Positions 23,464 through 32,784 of a stretch of 64,000 bases of DNA are shown here, in pieces. Position 1 is the stretch's first letter, and every line of letters begins with the position of its first letter. Both the position numbers and the translations under genes were made by a program. The notes below the pieces were generated by a model. It was not told the origin of the DNA. It saw only the letters and a list, made by a program, of their open reading frames with translations, and searched no databases. This DNA comes from Actinopolymorpha pittospori (lineage in GTDB: Bacteria > Actinomycetota > Actinomycetes > Propionibacteriales > Actinopolymorphaceae), in the NCBI RefSeq assembly GCF_014873875.1, contig NZ_JADBEM010000001.1, positions 2,046,001-2,110,000 on the forward strand, given 5' to 3'.

Positions 23464-25260
23464 ATGCGGATAAGAGCCCCCGAACTGGTCGGGCGTGGTG
23501 GATGGCTGAACACCGGCGGCCGGGAGTTCGAGTTGTCGGACTTTCGGGGTCGCTTCCTGCTGATCGACTTCTGGACCTTCTGCTGTATCAACTGCCTCCA
23601 CGTCCTGGAGGAGCTCCGTCCCCTCGAGGAGAAGTACTCCGACGTCCTGGTCGTGGTGGGCGTGCACTCCCCGAAGTTCGCCCACGAGGCGGAGGAGGCC
23701 GCGGTGCACTCGGCGATCGAACGGTACGCCGTACGCCACCCGGTCCTCGACGACCCCGACTTCACGACCTGGCAGGCCTACACCGCCCGCGCCTGGCCGA
23801 CCCTGACGCTGGTCGACCCGGAGGGCTACATCGTCGCGCAGTACTCCGGTGAGGGGCACGCGCACGCGCTGGACGCCCTGCTGACCGAACTCGTCCCGGC
23901 CTACGACGCCCGGGCGACGCTCCGCCGGGCGTCCTCGCCGTACGTCCCACCGCCGCCGCCGGACACGGTCCTGCGCTTCCCTGCCAAGGCCATCCCGCTG
24001 CCGAGTGGTGAGTTCCTCGTCGCCAACGCCGGTGGCCACGACCTGGTCGACCTCGCCGACGACCTGGAGACCGTCGTACGCCGGATCGGCACCGGGGAGC
24101 GCGGCTTCCTCGACGGCGGACCGCGCGAGGCGGCGTTCCGGGAGCCCAACGGCGTGTGCGCGCTACCCGCCGAGGAGGCCGCGGAGGTCGGCTACGACCT
24201 GGTGGTCGCCGACACGGCCAACCACGCGCTGCGCGGCGTCCGCCTCGCGACCGGCCAGGTCCACACCCTCGCCGGCAACGGCACGCAGTGGATGCAGGGC
24301 GACGGAGACGGCGCGCTGTCCAGCCCCTGGGACGTGACGTGGTACGCCGGCCAGGTGTGGGTGGCGATGGCCGGGATCCACCAGCTGTGGACGTTCGACC
24401 CGCGCTCCCGCGAGGTGCGCCCGGCAGCCGGAACGACCAACGAGGGGCTCGTGGACGGGCCACTGGACCAGGCGTGGTTCGCGCAGACGTCCGGGCTCGC
24501 GGTCTCCAACGACGGGAGCCGGCTGTGGCTGGTCGACTCCGAGACCTCCTCCTTGCGCTACGTCGAGGATGGCGAGGTCCACACCGCCGTCGGCACCGGC
24601 CTGTTCGACTTCGGGCTGCTCGACGGTTCGAGCACCGAGGCGTTGTTCCAGCACCCGCTCGGCGTGACCGTCCTGCCGGACGACTCGGTGGCGGTGCTCG
24701 ACACCTACAACGGCGCCGTACGCCGCTTCGACCCCGCGGCCCGGAGCGTGACGACGTTGCTCACCGGGCTGGCCGAGCCGAGTGGGGCGGTGGTCGACGG
24801 GGAGACGCTGGTCGTCGCCGAGTCCGCCGCCCACCAACTGGTGCGCTATCCGCTGAGTGTCACGGCGCGGGAGGTCCGCGAGTTCGCCCACGAGACCCAG
24901 CGGCCCGTGACGCAGGTCGCCCCGGGCGAGGTCGACCTCATTGTCGAGTTCGTGCCACCTCCCGGGCAGAAGCTCGACGACAGCGAGGGCCCCCCGACCC
25001 GGTTGTTCGTGTCCGCGACCCCGCCGGCGCTGCTGCGCGAGGGCGAGGGACGCGGCACCGAGCTGACCCGCCGGCTCGTCCTCGACCCCGCGGTCGGAGA
25101 CGGCGTCCTGCACGTCGCCGCGACCGCCGCGAGCTGTGATGTGGGCGTCGACCATCCGGTCTGCCACATCCACCAACAGGACTGGGGTGTGCCGATCCGG
25201 TTGGCCGAGGGCGCGCAGGCCCGGCTCACGCTCATGCTCGGCGGTGCCGTCGAGGTGTAG
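23464..25260 (+). CDS. NHLRC2-like thioredoxin-fold/NHL-repeat protein
   Basis: A 598-residue cytoplasmic protein with an N-terminal thioredoxin-like domain (about 15-150) and a C-terminal NHL beta-propeller (about 165-480), followed by a small beta-rich domain. The redox motif is CCINC at 40-44 (FWTFCCINCLHVLEEL), identical to that of animal NHLRC2, instead of the usual CGPC. No signal peptide is present. NHL blades recur as PNGVCALP, PWDVTWYAGQ, TSGLAVSNDG and PLGVTVLPDD. TACCTT 7 bases upstream of the ATG suggests a leaderless transcript. Role unknown; a redox-sensing scaffold is plausible. Stands alone between ltrA and tetR. Confidence 0.9.
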   Translation: MRIRAPELVGRGGWLNTGGREFELSDFRGRFLLIDFWTFCCINCLHVLEELRPLEEKYSDVLVVVGVHSPKFAHEAEEAAVHSAIERYAVRHPVLDDPDFTTWQAYTARAWPTLTLVDPEGYIVAQYSGEGHAHALDALLTELVPAYDARATLRRASSPYVPPPPPDTVLRFPAKAIPLPSGEFLVANAGGHDLVDLADDLETVVRRIGTGERGFLDGGPREAAFREPNGVCALPAEEAAEVGYDLVVADTANHALRGVRLATGQVHTLAGNGTQWMQGDGDGALSSPWDVTWYAGQVWVAMAGIHQLWTFDPRSREVRPAAGTTNEGLVDGPLDQAWFAQTSGLAVSNDGSRLWLVDSETSSLRYVEDGEVHTAVGTGLFDFGLLDGSSTEALFQHPLGVTVLPDDSVAVLDTYNGAVRRFDPAARSVTTLLTGLAEPSGAVVDGETLVVAESAAHQLVRYPLSVTAREVREFAHETQRPVTQVAPGEVDLIVEFVPPPGQKLDDSEGPPTRLFVSATPPALLREGEGRGTELTRRLVLDPAVGDGVLHVAATAASCDVGVDHPVCHIHQQDWGVPIRLAEGAQARLTLMLGGAVEV

Positions 25261-25314
25261 GGCGCCCCGCGTGTCCCACATCGAGCGATAGATTCGGGCT
25301 GATCAGCAGGGCGG

Positions 25315-26010
25315 ATGAGGGCGGCGATGGATCGGACCGAGCGCATCTTGGCCGCCGCGGCCGAACTCTTCGTTCGGTTCGGGGTGAGCAAGACGACCGT
25401 CGACGAGATCGCCCGGGCCGCCGGCATCTCCAAGGGCGCCATCTACCTCGAGTTCCGGGGCAAGGACGCGCTGGTCGACGCGCTCATCCAGCACGAGCTC
25501 CGCGCCTACCTCCTCGCCTCGAGTAACCGCATCGAAGCCGACGAGGAGGGCGGCCGGCTCTCCCGGATCTACCGTCACTGCACCGCCGAACTCCTTCGGC
25601 GTCCGTTCCTCCGGGCCCTCTACACCCGCGACTTCGACGTCCTGGGCGGACAACTGCGACGTTACGGCCCACAGCGGGCGACGCCCCGGCTCGCCCTGAG
25701 CGAGTCCTTCGTCGAACGGCTGCGAGCCGCCGGACTCATCCGTCCCGACGTCGACGTCCAGACGGTGAGCCACCTGATGGCGGTCATTTCCGCCGGCATG
25801 GTCACGATCGGGTCGCTGGCGGGGGAGACGAGTCCGGTGCTGCTCGGCCAGACGCTCGACCTGGTGGGCGACATGATGGCCGCGACGGTGGAGACACCGC
25901 CGGGGCAGGGCGATGTCGACGCGGGCAAGCGGGCCTTCGCCGACCTGGCCGACCAGCTCGTGGCCGGAATCACGGGCGGCACGGGCGGGCACTCCGACCA
26001 GGGCCAGTGA
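25315..26010 (+). CDS. TetR-family transcriptional regulator
   Basis: A 231-residue regulator. The helix-turn-helix lies at about residues 25-50 (TTVDEIARAAGISKGAIYLEF) with the following GKDALVDALIQ helix. The ligand-binding part is long and ends in a Gly-rich tail. ATG at 25315 has AGGGCGG nearby; ATG at 25327 with GAGGGC is equally plausible. The gene precedes an ABC module by 170 bases on the same strand and could regulate it; that is inference. Confidence 0.9.
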   Translation: MRAAMDRTERILAAAAELFVRFGVSKTTVDEIARAAGISKGAIYLEFRGKDALVDALIQHELRAYLLASSNRIEADEEGGRLSRIYRHCTAELLRRPFLRALYTRDFDVLGGQLRRYGPQRATPRLALSESFVERLRAAGLIRPDVDVQTVSHLMAVISAGMVTIGSLAGETSPVLLGQTLDLVGDMMAATVETPPGQGDVDAGKRAFADLADQLVAGITGGTGGHSDQGQ

Positions 26011-26180
26011 GTCGATCTCAGGTGCTGCCGGTGCACGCCGCCCGAGCCAGCTGGTCGGGCACCTCACCGCGATCCGGACCGTTGCGGATCATGGACGTAC
26101 GAAACGGGCAGCAGCGGGCAGCTCGGACCCACACCGGGCCGGCCGTCCGCTTGTTCGAGATCGATGGGTAGCGTGCCGCC

Positions 26181-26819
26181 ATGACTTCAAAGCCGTTACT
26201 GCGCGTCAACCGGCTCACGCACGCCTACGGCCCCCATGTCGTCCTGGACGAGGTCTCGTTCGAGGTGAAGGCGGGCGCGGCGGTGGCGGTCATCGGACGC
26301 AACGGAACCGGCAAGAGCACCCTGCTCCGCTGTATCACCGGCGCGGAGAAGCCCAGCGGCGGCACGATCACCTTCAACGGCAAGCCGTACGACGAGACCT
26401 CGGAGCAGCTGCGCCGGGACGTGGCGACGGTCTTCGACGACATCGATTTCTTCCCCGATCTGACGGTGGCCGAGCACCTCGATCTGCTGGCCCGGGCGCA
26501 CGGCGTTCCCAACGTCGAGGACGCGGTCGACGAGACGCTGCGCCAACTCGGCATCGACAACGCGAGCCGGCAGTTCCCGAGCACGCTCTCCTCCGGTCAG
26601 AGACACCGGCTCGCCCTGGCCACGGCGTTCGTACGACCACGCCGCCTGCTGGTGCTCGACGAACCCGAGCAGCGACTCGACGTCGAGGGTCGGCAGTGGC
26701 TGGCCGAGAAGCTGCGCGCCGACCTCCAGGACGGGGTGTCCGTGGTGTTCGCCAGCCACTCGCCCGACCTGATCGACGCCGTGGCGACCAAGACGGTCCG
26801 GATCGGCGAGAAGGCATGA
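26181..26819 (+). CDS. ABC transporter ATP-binding protein
   Basis: A 212-residue ABC ATPase with Walker A GRNGTGKST, signature LSSGQ (variant of LSGGQ), Walker B LLVLDEP and switch His in FASHSPDLID. The ATG at 26181 is preceded by TAGCGT with a 6-base gap, so the mRNA may be leaderless. It overlaps the membrane partner by ATGA. It probably energises export by that partner; cargo is unknown. Confidence 0.92.
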   Translation: MTSKPLLRVNRLTHAYGPHVVLDEVSFEVKAGAAVAVIGRNGTGKSTLLRCITGAEKPSGGTITFNGKPYDETSEQLRRDVATVFDDIDFFPDLTVAEHLDLLARAHGVPNVEDAVDETLRQLGIDNASRQFPSTLSSGQRHRLALATAFVRPRRLLVLDEPEQRLDVEGRQWLAEKLRADLQDGVSVVFASHSPDLIDAVATKTVRIGEKA

Positions 26820-28330
26820 CGGCCGAGGTCGACACCTCGCAGCCGTTGGCCGTTCCGAGCCCGCGAGCGCTGCGCAAGGAACTCCGCGACCGCCGCCGCG
26901 AACACTCCGACCGCACGATCTGGCAGGCGCTGGACAGCCTCTACCTCTGGCTGGTCTCCTTCCTGATCCTCGGCTCGATGAGCGGGGCCATCGTCGCCCG
27001 GGCGTGGTCGCAGATCGGCGAGTGCGCCGACGCCACCAGCTGTGTCGACGCCCGCGACGTCATCCCGCTGCCGTTGGCGGTGGCGGTCTTCGCGCTGGCG
27101 CTGCGCATGCTGGTGGCGCTCGGTCCGGTGGTGTCGAGCCGGGCCGGAGCCAGCTTCATGCTGAGCGCGCCGGTGGATCGCCGCGGTCTGCTCCTGCGTC
27201 CCGCGTTCGGCCTGCTGGCCGGCGGTCTCGTACTCGGCGCCGGCGTGGTGACCGGACTGGTCCTGCTCACCTCGCCCCACCCCAGCGCCGTCGGCGCGGG
27301 TGCCGTTGCCGGTGCGGCGCTCGGTGTTCTGACGGTCGCGGGAGCCATCCTCGCGCAGCGGACCTCGACGGCCCGCAAGGTGATGGGCATCTGTTGTGAC
27401 GTCCTGATCGTCGCCGCGCTCGCCGTCGTCCCGCTGTTCCTGTTCGGTGTGGCGGTCCCCACCACGGCCTGGGCGGAGCCCCTCCACCTCCTCGTCGCCG
27501 CCGTCGTGGTCGCGGTCGGCGCGGTCGCGGCGACCAGCACCGCCGTGGCGAAGCTCGGCCGGATGCCACGCCGGGAGGTCGTGGCCGGCGGGGACCTGCT
27601 GTCCGGGCTGTCCGGAGCGGCGGCCTCCATGGACACCTCGATGGTCTCCGACATGCTGGTGGCGCGGAGGTTCCGGCTCAAGGGCGCCGCGCACACCCGG
27701 CGGGGGCACGGCAGCGGACTGGTCGGGGTGGCCTGGCGGGAGGCGCAGCGCGCGCTCCGGTCGCCGCAGCGGCTGGCGCTCGCCGTCGTGCTGCTGGTGG
27801 TGCCCTACGCCGTCGACCGGGTTGGCGTGTCCGCCGCGGCCCCACTGATCGCCGCCATCGTCGGTTATCTCGCCGTGCGGCCCCTGTCGGGCGGGCTGCA
27901 CGCGGTGTCCCGTTCGGCGGGACTGCGCCGTATGTTCCCCGACGACGACCTGCCGCTGCGAACGGCGTTCAGCGCCCCGCTGCTGGTGGGGGCCGCGGTG
28001 TGGAGTCTCGCCGTCGTACCCGCCATCGAGGGAACGGCCGGGCTGATCGGGCCGGCCACGGGTGTCCCGCCGTTCGCCGCCTGGGTGGCGTTGGCGGGGA
28101 CGATCGCCGCCGGGGTGATCCGCTCGGCGCGGCGGAGGCCGGTGAGCTACGAGGGCCAGCTCGTCTCGACGCCGGCGGGTGCGCTGCCGGCCGGGTTCGT
28201 CGCACAGATCTTCCGTGGCCCGGACTTCGTGCTCGTCGGCATCCTGCCGCTGGCGTTCGGCCTGCCGTGGATCGTCGTGCTCCTGCTGCCGGTGCTGTTG
28301 TTCACCTTCGCGCTCATGTCACGCAAGTGA
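26816..28330 (+). CDS. Large multi-pass membrane protein, partner of ABC ATPase (DUF6297-like)
   Basis: A 504-residue protein with an N-terminal cytoplasmic helix (PSPRALRKELRDRRREHSDR) and about eleven to twelve hydrophobic segments, arranged as two halves separated by a basic cytoplasmic loop at about 275-300. It overlaps the ATPase gene and resembles the actinomycete DUF6297 permease type, a recognition made from layout and composition rather than from a conserved motif. LYLWLVSFLILGSMSGAIVA is the first membrane helix. It likely forms the membrane part of the ABC system. Confidence 0.75.
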   Translation: MTAEVDTSQPLAVPSPRALRKELRDRRREHSDRTIWQALDSLYLWLVSFLILGSMSGAIVARAWSQIGECADATSCVDARDVIPLPLAVAVFALALRMLVALGPVVSSRAGASFMLSAPVDRRGLLLRPAFGLLAGGLVLGAGVVTGLVLLTSPHPSAVGAGAVAGAALGVLTVAGAILAQRTSTARKVMGICCDVLIVAALAVVPLFLFGVAVPTTAWAEPLHLLVAAVVVAVGAVAATSTAVAKLGRMPRREVVAGGDLLSGLSGAAASMDTSMVSDMLVARRFRLKGAAHTRRGHGSGLVGVAWREAQRALRSPQRLALAVVLLVVPYAVDRVGVSAAAPLIAAIVGYLAVRPLSGGLHAVSRSAGLRRMFPDDDLPLRTAFSAPLLVGAAVWSLAVVPAIEGTAGLIGPATGVPPFAAWVALAGTIAAGVIRSARRRPVSYEGQLVSTPAGALPAGFVAQIFRGPDFVLVGILPLAFGLPWIVVLLLPVLLFTFALMSRK

Positions 28331-28383
28331 CGCGCACGATGTGCACCTGAGAGGCGCCGACAGGCCCTGACTTCGTAAGCGGG

Positions 28384-28416
28384 CCGGGGCATGCCCCACG
28401 AAGGGACCTGCCCCGG
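28384..28416. terminator. Weak hairpin between convergent genes
   Basis: CCGGGGCA (28384-28391) can pair with TGCCCCGG (28409-28416) around 17 bases. It lies between the convergent permease and aldehyde dehydrogenase genes and may act as a shared terminator. Confidence 0.35.
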
Positions 28417-28436
28417 ACCTGCGCGCCGCGGCGACC

Positions 28437-29813
28437 TCAGCCGATCCAGACCGTCTTGGTGTTGCAGAACTCCCGCGGCCCGGGCGCGCCGAGCTCGCGG
28501 CCGTAACCCGAGTGCTTCACGCCGCCGAAGGGCAGGGCGGGGTACGACGCGACCATGCCGTTGACGAACACCAGGCCGGCCTCGAGGTCGCGGACGAACG
28601 CCGCCTGCTCCGCGGAGTCCTGGGTCCAGGCGTTCGCGCCGAGCCCGAACGGCGTGATGTTCGCGATCTCGACAGCCTCCTCGAGCGAGCCGACGCGGTA
28701 GAGGTGGGCGACCGGACCGAACACCTCGTCGGCGTACATCTGCATCGACGGGGTGACGTCGGCGATGACCGTCGGCGGGTACCACCAGCCGGCGCGGTCA
28801 GGGGTGTCACCACCGCAGAGCACCTTCGCGCCCTTGCCGACGGCGTCGGCGACGAGCTGCTCGACGGAGTCGCGTCCGGACTCGGTGGCCAGCGGCCCCA
28901 TGTCGGTGTCGTCGGCCATCGGGTCGCCGACCCGCAGCGCGGACATCGACGCGACGAACCGCTCGGCGAACTCGTCGTAGACGTCCTCGTGGATGATGAA
29001 GCGCTTCGCGGCGATGCAGCTCTGGCCGTTGTTCTGACAGCGGGCGACGGTGGCGACCTTCACCGACTCCTCGAGGTCGGCCGAGGGCATCACGACGAAG
29101 GGGTCCGAGCCGCCCAGCTCCAGCACCGTCTTCTTGATCGCCTTCCCGGCGATCGCGGCGACGGCGGCTCCGGCGGGTTCGCTGCCGGTGAGGGTCGCGG
29201 CGCGGACGCGGGGGTCGGTGAGGACGCGTTCGACGTCCCTCGAGCCGATCAGCAGGGTGGCGAACGCGCCCTCGGGGAAGCCGGCGCGGGTGAAGAGCTG
29301 GTCGAGGTACAACGCGGTCCGCGGGACGTTGGACGCGTGCTTGAGCAGGCCGGTGTTGCCTGCCATCAGGGCCGGCGCGGCGAACCGGACGACCTGCCAG
29401 AGCGGGAAGTTCCACGGCATCACGGCGAGCACGGGGCCGATCGGCTGGTAGCTGACGTACGCGCGTGACGCACCGACCTGGGACGGGTCGGCGAGGGGCT
29501 CGTCGGCCAGCAGGCCGGCGGCGTTGTCGGCGTAGTAGCGCATGCCGGCCACGCACTTGGCGGCCTCGCCGCGGGCCGAGGTGAGCGTCTTGCCCATCTC
29601 GGTCGTCACGGTCTTCGCCACCTCGTCGCTCTCGGCTTCGAGGAGGTCGGCGGCGGCGCGCAGCCACTCCGCGCGGGTGTCGAAGGTCGTACGCCGCAAC
29701 GTCCGAAACGCCTCCTCCGCTCCCGCGAGTCGCCGGTCCACCTCTTCGGCCGGGTGGGGGTCGAACTCCTCGAGGGTCTCGCCGGTGGCGGGATTGACGG
29801 TGGCGATCGGCAT
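28437..29813 (-). CDS. gabD: NAD(P)-dependent succinate-semialdehyde dehydrogenase
   Basis: A 458-residue aldehyde dehydrogenase that oxidises succinate semialdehyde to succinate, the last step of 4-aminobutyrate breakdown. The ATG at 29813 has AGGAG six bases upstream and begins MPIATVNPATGETLEEF. Landmarks are PWNFPLWQVVRFAAPALMAG, LTGSEPAGAAVAAIAG, catalytic Glu in LELGGSDPFVV, catalytic Cys in NNGQSCIAAKRF, and EVFGPVAHLYRV. It is shorter than E. coli GabD (about 480) but matches the 455-460-residue GabD1-like group of actinomycetes. No GABA transaminase is nearby. Confidence 0.9.
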   Translation of the reverse strand: MPIATVNPATGETLEEFDPHPAEEVDRRLAGAEEAFRTLRRTTFDTRAEWLRAAADLLEAESDEVAKTVTTEMGKTLTSARGEAAKCVAGMRYYADNAAGLLADEPLADPSQVGASRAYVSYQPIGPVLAVMPWNFPLWQVVRFAAPALMAGNTGLLKHASNVPRTALYLDQLFTRAGFPEGAFATLLIGSRDVERVLTDPRVRAATLTGSEPAGAAVAAIAGKAIKKTVLELGGSDPFVVMPSADLEESVKVATVARCQNNGQSCIAAKRFIIHEDVYDEFAERFVASMSALRVGDPMADDTDMGPLATESGRDSVEQLVADAVGKGAKVLCGGDTPDRAGWWYPPTVIADVTPSMQMYADEVFGPVAHLYRVGSLEEAVEIANITPFGLGANAWTQDSAEQAAFVRDLEAGLVFVNGMVASYPALPFGGVKHSGYGRELGAPGPREFCNTKTVWIG

Positions 29814-30012
29814 AGGAAACTCCTTCCGGAACGCTTCGGGCTGGGCTTCGAGCCCATCCTCCACGTTCATCCTCCCGCGCCGCTCCGCTGATCACGATCG
29901 CGATCATGAAGTCGGTCAGTCACAGACGCGCCGGCAGGCCTGGTGATCCCGATCGTGGGCACGGCGCGGAGGTGGGTGCGCAGGGCGGCCGGACACGGCC
30001 AGCTCAGCGGTC

Positions 30013-30041
30013 TTTACAACGTTGTTCGTCCCGAATAGACA
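30013..30041 (+). promoter_or_regulatory. Candidate GH43 promoter with LacI-type operator
   Basis: TTTACA (30013-30018), a 17-base spacer, and TAGACA (30036-30041) resemble a sigma-70 promoter. The perfect palindrome ACAACGTTGT (30016-30025) overlaps the -35 element and resembles operators of LacI-family sugar repressors. This would allow substrate induction of the glycosidase gene. Confidence 0.5.
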
Positions 30042-30116
30042 CGTCGGACAAGTCCAGCAGTTCGGACACCCCGAAGCGACAGCCCCGCGTGCGGGACCAG
30101 CCCTCGTGCGGGGCGG

Positions 30117-30146
30117 CACCGAGCGCGACAACACCGAGCGCGACAA
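30117..30146 (+). repeat. Two 15-bp direct repeats in GH43 leader
   Basis: CACCGAGCGCGACAA occurs twice back to back (30117-30131 and 30132-30146), followed by a third, decayed copy. It lies in the untranslated leader about 120 bases before the GH43 start. Confidence 0.8.
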
Positions 30147-30265
30147 CACCCGAGCGAGAACGCCACACCGAACGAGACGTCCCCCACCCCGCGCCCCACC
30201 CCCGCCTCCACCGCAGGGGCGCCACACGCGCATGCCTGGCGTACGGACCTCGAAGGAGCTCGCAC

Positions 30266-32629
30266 ATGCAGATACGCCGGCGGATTCGGTCCGCGAGAGT
30301 CGTCGCTCTCGCCGCCTGCGCCACCCTCGGCGCGACCGCCCTGTCCTCCCTCTCCCTCGCGACACCGCGGACCGCGGCCGCGAGCGACCCTCCGACCTAC
30401 ACCAACGAGGTCACCCGGGGCTACTCCATCGACTTTCCCGACCCGGCGGTGATGCGCGGCAAGGACGGCCAGTGGTACGCGTACTCGACCGGCGGACCGT
30501 TCGAGGAGTCGGGACAGACGAGTTCCGCGTACAAGATCGCGACCTCACCCGACCTGGTGCACTGGCGAAGCGCGGGTGACGTCTTCCCCGACGGGCACCG
30601 GCCGACCTGGGCGACCGCGACGACCGGCTTCTGGGCGCCGGACATCCGCTACCTCAACGGGAAGTACCTGCTCTACTTCACCGTCCCCGACACCACGACG
30701 AGCATGCAGGGCTTCGACCCGGCGATCGGCGTGGCCACCGCGCCCACCCCGGCCGGGCCCTGGGCTCCGTCGGAGGAGCCGGTGATCCCGGCCAAGCCGG
30801 TCGGCACGGGCTACGACACGGTGATCGACCCCGCGCTGTTCACCGACGCCACAGGTACGCACTACCTGTACTACGGCGGCTTCGGCACCGGGATCTGGGT
30901 GGTGAAGCTCTCCGACGACGGCCTGCGCGCGGTCACCGAGCCGACGCACATCGCGGCGTCGCGGTACGAGGGTCCCAACGTGTTGGAGCGGGACGGCTGG
31001 TACTACCTGTTCGGGTCCTCGGCCAACTGTTGCGCCGGTCCGACGACCGGGTACAGCGTCTTCGTCGGGCGCTCACGCAGCCCACTCGGGCCCTTCGTCG
31101 ACCGGCTGGGCGTACCCATGCTGGCCAGTCGCGCCGGCGGCACGCCGGTCCTCGCCCCCAACGGCAACACCTGGATCGGCACCGGTCACCACTCGGCCGC
31201 GCTCGACGCGAGCGGGCAGACCTACATGGCCTACCACGCGATCGACCGGAACGACCCCTGGCTCGACGTCTCGCCCGGCTTCACCATGCGGCCGATGAAC
31301 CTGGACCGGATGGACTGGATCGAGGGCTGGCCGATCGTCCGGGCCGGACTCGGCGCCTCCGACGACCCGCAGCCCGCGCCGGTCGTACGGGGCCAGGTGG
31401 ACGACCGGTTCGAGGACCCCGCCGCGACCACCGACCGCTTCCGCACCTCGGGCGGCGGCCTCACGGTCGCGGGCCCCGACCCGGCGTCGGACTCCGGCCG
31501 GTTCGCCCGGCTGGCCGGCACGCCGACCGTGCTCTCGGCGCGGGTCCTGTCCCAGGCCGACGTCCGGGTGGAGGCCGACGTCCGGGTACCGGCCGGCGAT
31601 GGGGGCGGTGCCGGCAGCGTCGGCGTCCTCGCCCGGGCGCGGGACGCGAAGTCCGGCGTACGGGCCATCCTGGACGCCGACCAGCACGAACTCCGGCTCG
31701 AGGCGCCCGTGGGATCCACGGTCCGGCGTGCGTCGGTCCCGCTCCCGTCGGGCTACGACACCTCCGCCTGGCACGTCCTCGCCCTGGAGGTGCGGGGCAG
31801 GCAGGTGAGCGCGAACCTCACCGACGCGCGGCTCGGCGACCCGTGGGCGAGTGTCAACCTGGACTTGCCGCGGTCCCTGGACCGGCCCGGCCGGCCCGGC
31901 CGGGCCGGCCTCGTCGCCGACGGTACGGCCGAGGCGGACAATTTCTCCGCCGCGCCGCTGTACGTGCCGGTGACCAAGCGCGTCGCGGACCCGAAGCCCG
32001 GCCACGTCGATCCCGCCTCCTCCGACGAGTTCGACGCTGGACTCGGCTCCGGCTGGACCTGGCTGCGACCCGACGCCGCGGCCGAGGTACGCGACGGCGC
32101 GCTGGTGTGGCCGACGCAGACCGGCGACCTCGTGGGCGACGGCAGGCCCGGACTGCTGCTGCGCTCGGCGATGCCCGACGGTGACTACATGGTCGAGACG
32201 AAGCTCGGCATCGATCTCGGCGAGGACGTCGAACGCAACTACCAGCAGGGCGGGTTGATCGTCTACGTGGGCGACGACGAGTTCCTGCGACTCGACGTGG
32301 TGGCGGTCGGTCCGACCCGGATCACGGAGTTCGGCAAGGAGACGGTCTTCCAGGGCATCCGCTCCTGGGGCGGTGGTCTGATCGGGGCGCCGGCCACGAC
32401 CACCTGGCTTCGCCTCCAGCACACCCGCGACCCGAAGACCCAGGAGCACAGGTTCCGTGCCGGTTCGAGCACCGACGGCAAGCACTGGACCTGGGGACTC
32501 ACCTGGACGCTGCCCGCCGACAGCGAACCGCGGGTGGGGCTGGTCTCCCAGGGCTCCACGCCGGAGACGACGCAGGAGTTCGGCCCTGCCACCTCGGTGT
32601 TCGACTACTTCCGGGTCTCGCGCCCGTAG
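30266..32629 (+). CDS. Secreted GH43-family glycoside hydrolase with C-terminal beta-sandwich domains
   Basis: A 787-residue exported enzyme, probably an arabinan- or xylan-acting glycosidase. AAGGAG lies seven bases before the ATG. The signal peptide is about residues 1-39. The five-bladed GH43 propeller (about 45-345) shows the three acidic positions: Asp in SIDFPDPAVMRG, Asp in DTVIDPALF, and Glu in SRYEGPNVLE. FWAPDIRYLNGKYLLYFT is also typical. Two further beta-sandwich regions follow: about 385-570 (laminin-G-like) and about 590-787, resembling DUF1349/xylosidase C-terminal modules (YQQGGLIVYVGDDEFLRLD). A possible LacI-type operator lies upstream. Exact substrate unknown. Confidence 0.9.
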   Translation: MQIRRRIRSARVVALAACATLGATALSSLSLATPRTAAASDPPTYTNEVTRGYSIDFPDPAVMRGKDGQWYAYSTGGPFEESGQTSSAYKIATSPDLVHWRSAGDVFPDGHRPTWATATTGFWAPDIRYLNGKYLLYFTVPDTTTSMQGFDPAIGVATAPTPAGPWAPSEEPVIPAKPVGTGYDTVIDPALFTDATGTHYLYYGGFGTGIWVVKLSDDGLRAVTEPTHIAASRYEGPNVLERDGWYYLFGSSANCCAGPTTGYSVFVGRSRSPLGPFVDRLGVPMLASRAGGTPVLAPNGNTWIGTGHHSAALDASGQTYMAYHAIDRNDPWLDVSPGFTMRPMNLDRMDWIEGWPIVRAGLGASDDPQPAPVVRGQVDDRFEDPAATTDRFRTSGGGLTVAGPDPASDSGRFARLAGTPTVLSARVLSQADVRVEADVRVPAGDGGGAGSVGVLARARDAKSGVRAILDADQHELRLEAPVGSTVRRASVPLPSGYDTSAWHVLALEVRGRQVSANLTDARLGDPWASVNLDLPRSLDRPGRPGRAGLVADGTAEADNFSAAPLYVPVTKRVADPKPGHVDPASSDEFDAGLGSGWTWLRPDAAAEVRDGALVWPTQTGDLVGDGRPGLLLRSAMPDGDYMVETKLGIDLGEDVERNYQQGGLIVYVGDDEFLRLDVVAVGPTRITEFGKETVFQGIRSWGGGLIGAPATTTWLRLQHTRDPKTQEHRFRAGSSTDGKHWTWGLTWTLPADSEPRVGLVSQGSTPETTQEFGPATSVFDYFRVSRP

Positions 32630-32662
32630 TGACGTTCGCCACCACGAGGCGAGGCGGAGTGT

Positions 32663-32699
32663 GGGGGTTCGCCCGGTGACCACCGCTGGGCGGACCCCT
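32663..32699 (+). terminator. Hairpin terminator after GH43 gene
   Basis: Arms 32663-32674 and 32688-32699 form a 12-bp stem with two G-U pairs around a 13-base loop, 34 bases after the GH43 stop. Confidence 0.6.
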
Positions 32700-32784
32700 C
32701 CGCGGCACGCGCCGGATCGGTGCCGGAGCGTTAGCCGGCACGTAAGGTTGCGAGGGTTGTTGTCTGAAAGGAGACAAGCCCCCC

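Larger units (their letters stand above)
29814..30265. promoter_or_regulatory. 452-bp divergent region between gabD and GH43 genes
   Basis: No gene is supported. The region holds the gabD ribosome site (29820-29826 on the minus strand), a candidate GH43 promoter with an ACAACGTTGT palindrome, and a long GH43 leader of about 220 bases containing 15-bp direct repeats. Confidence 0.55.

Noticed and set aside
30061..30265. Short frames in the GH43 leader
   Set aside because: Pro/Arg-rich, overlapping the 15-bp repeats, with no ribosome site; more likely untranslated leader.
31073..32683. Minus-strand 536-codon frame over the GH43 gene
   Set aside because: Antisense shadow of the secreted glycosidase with no motif.
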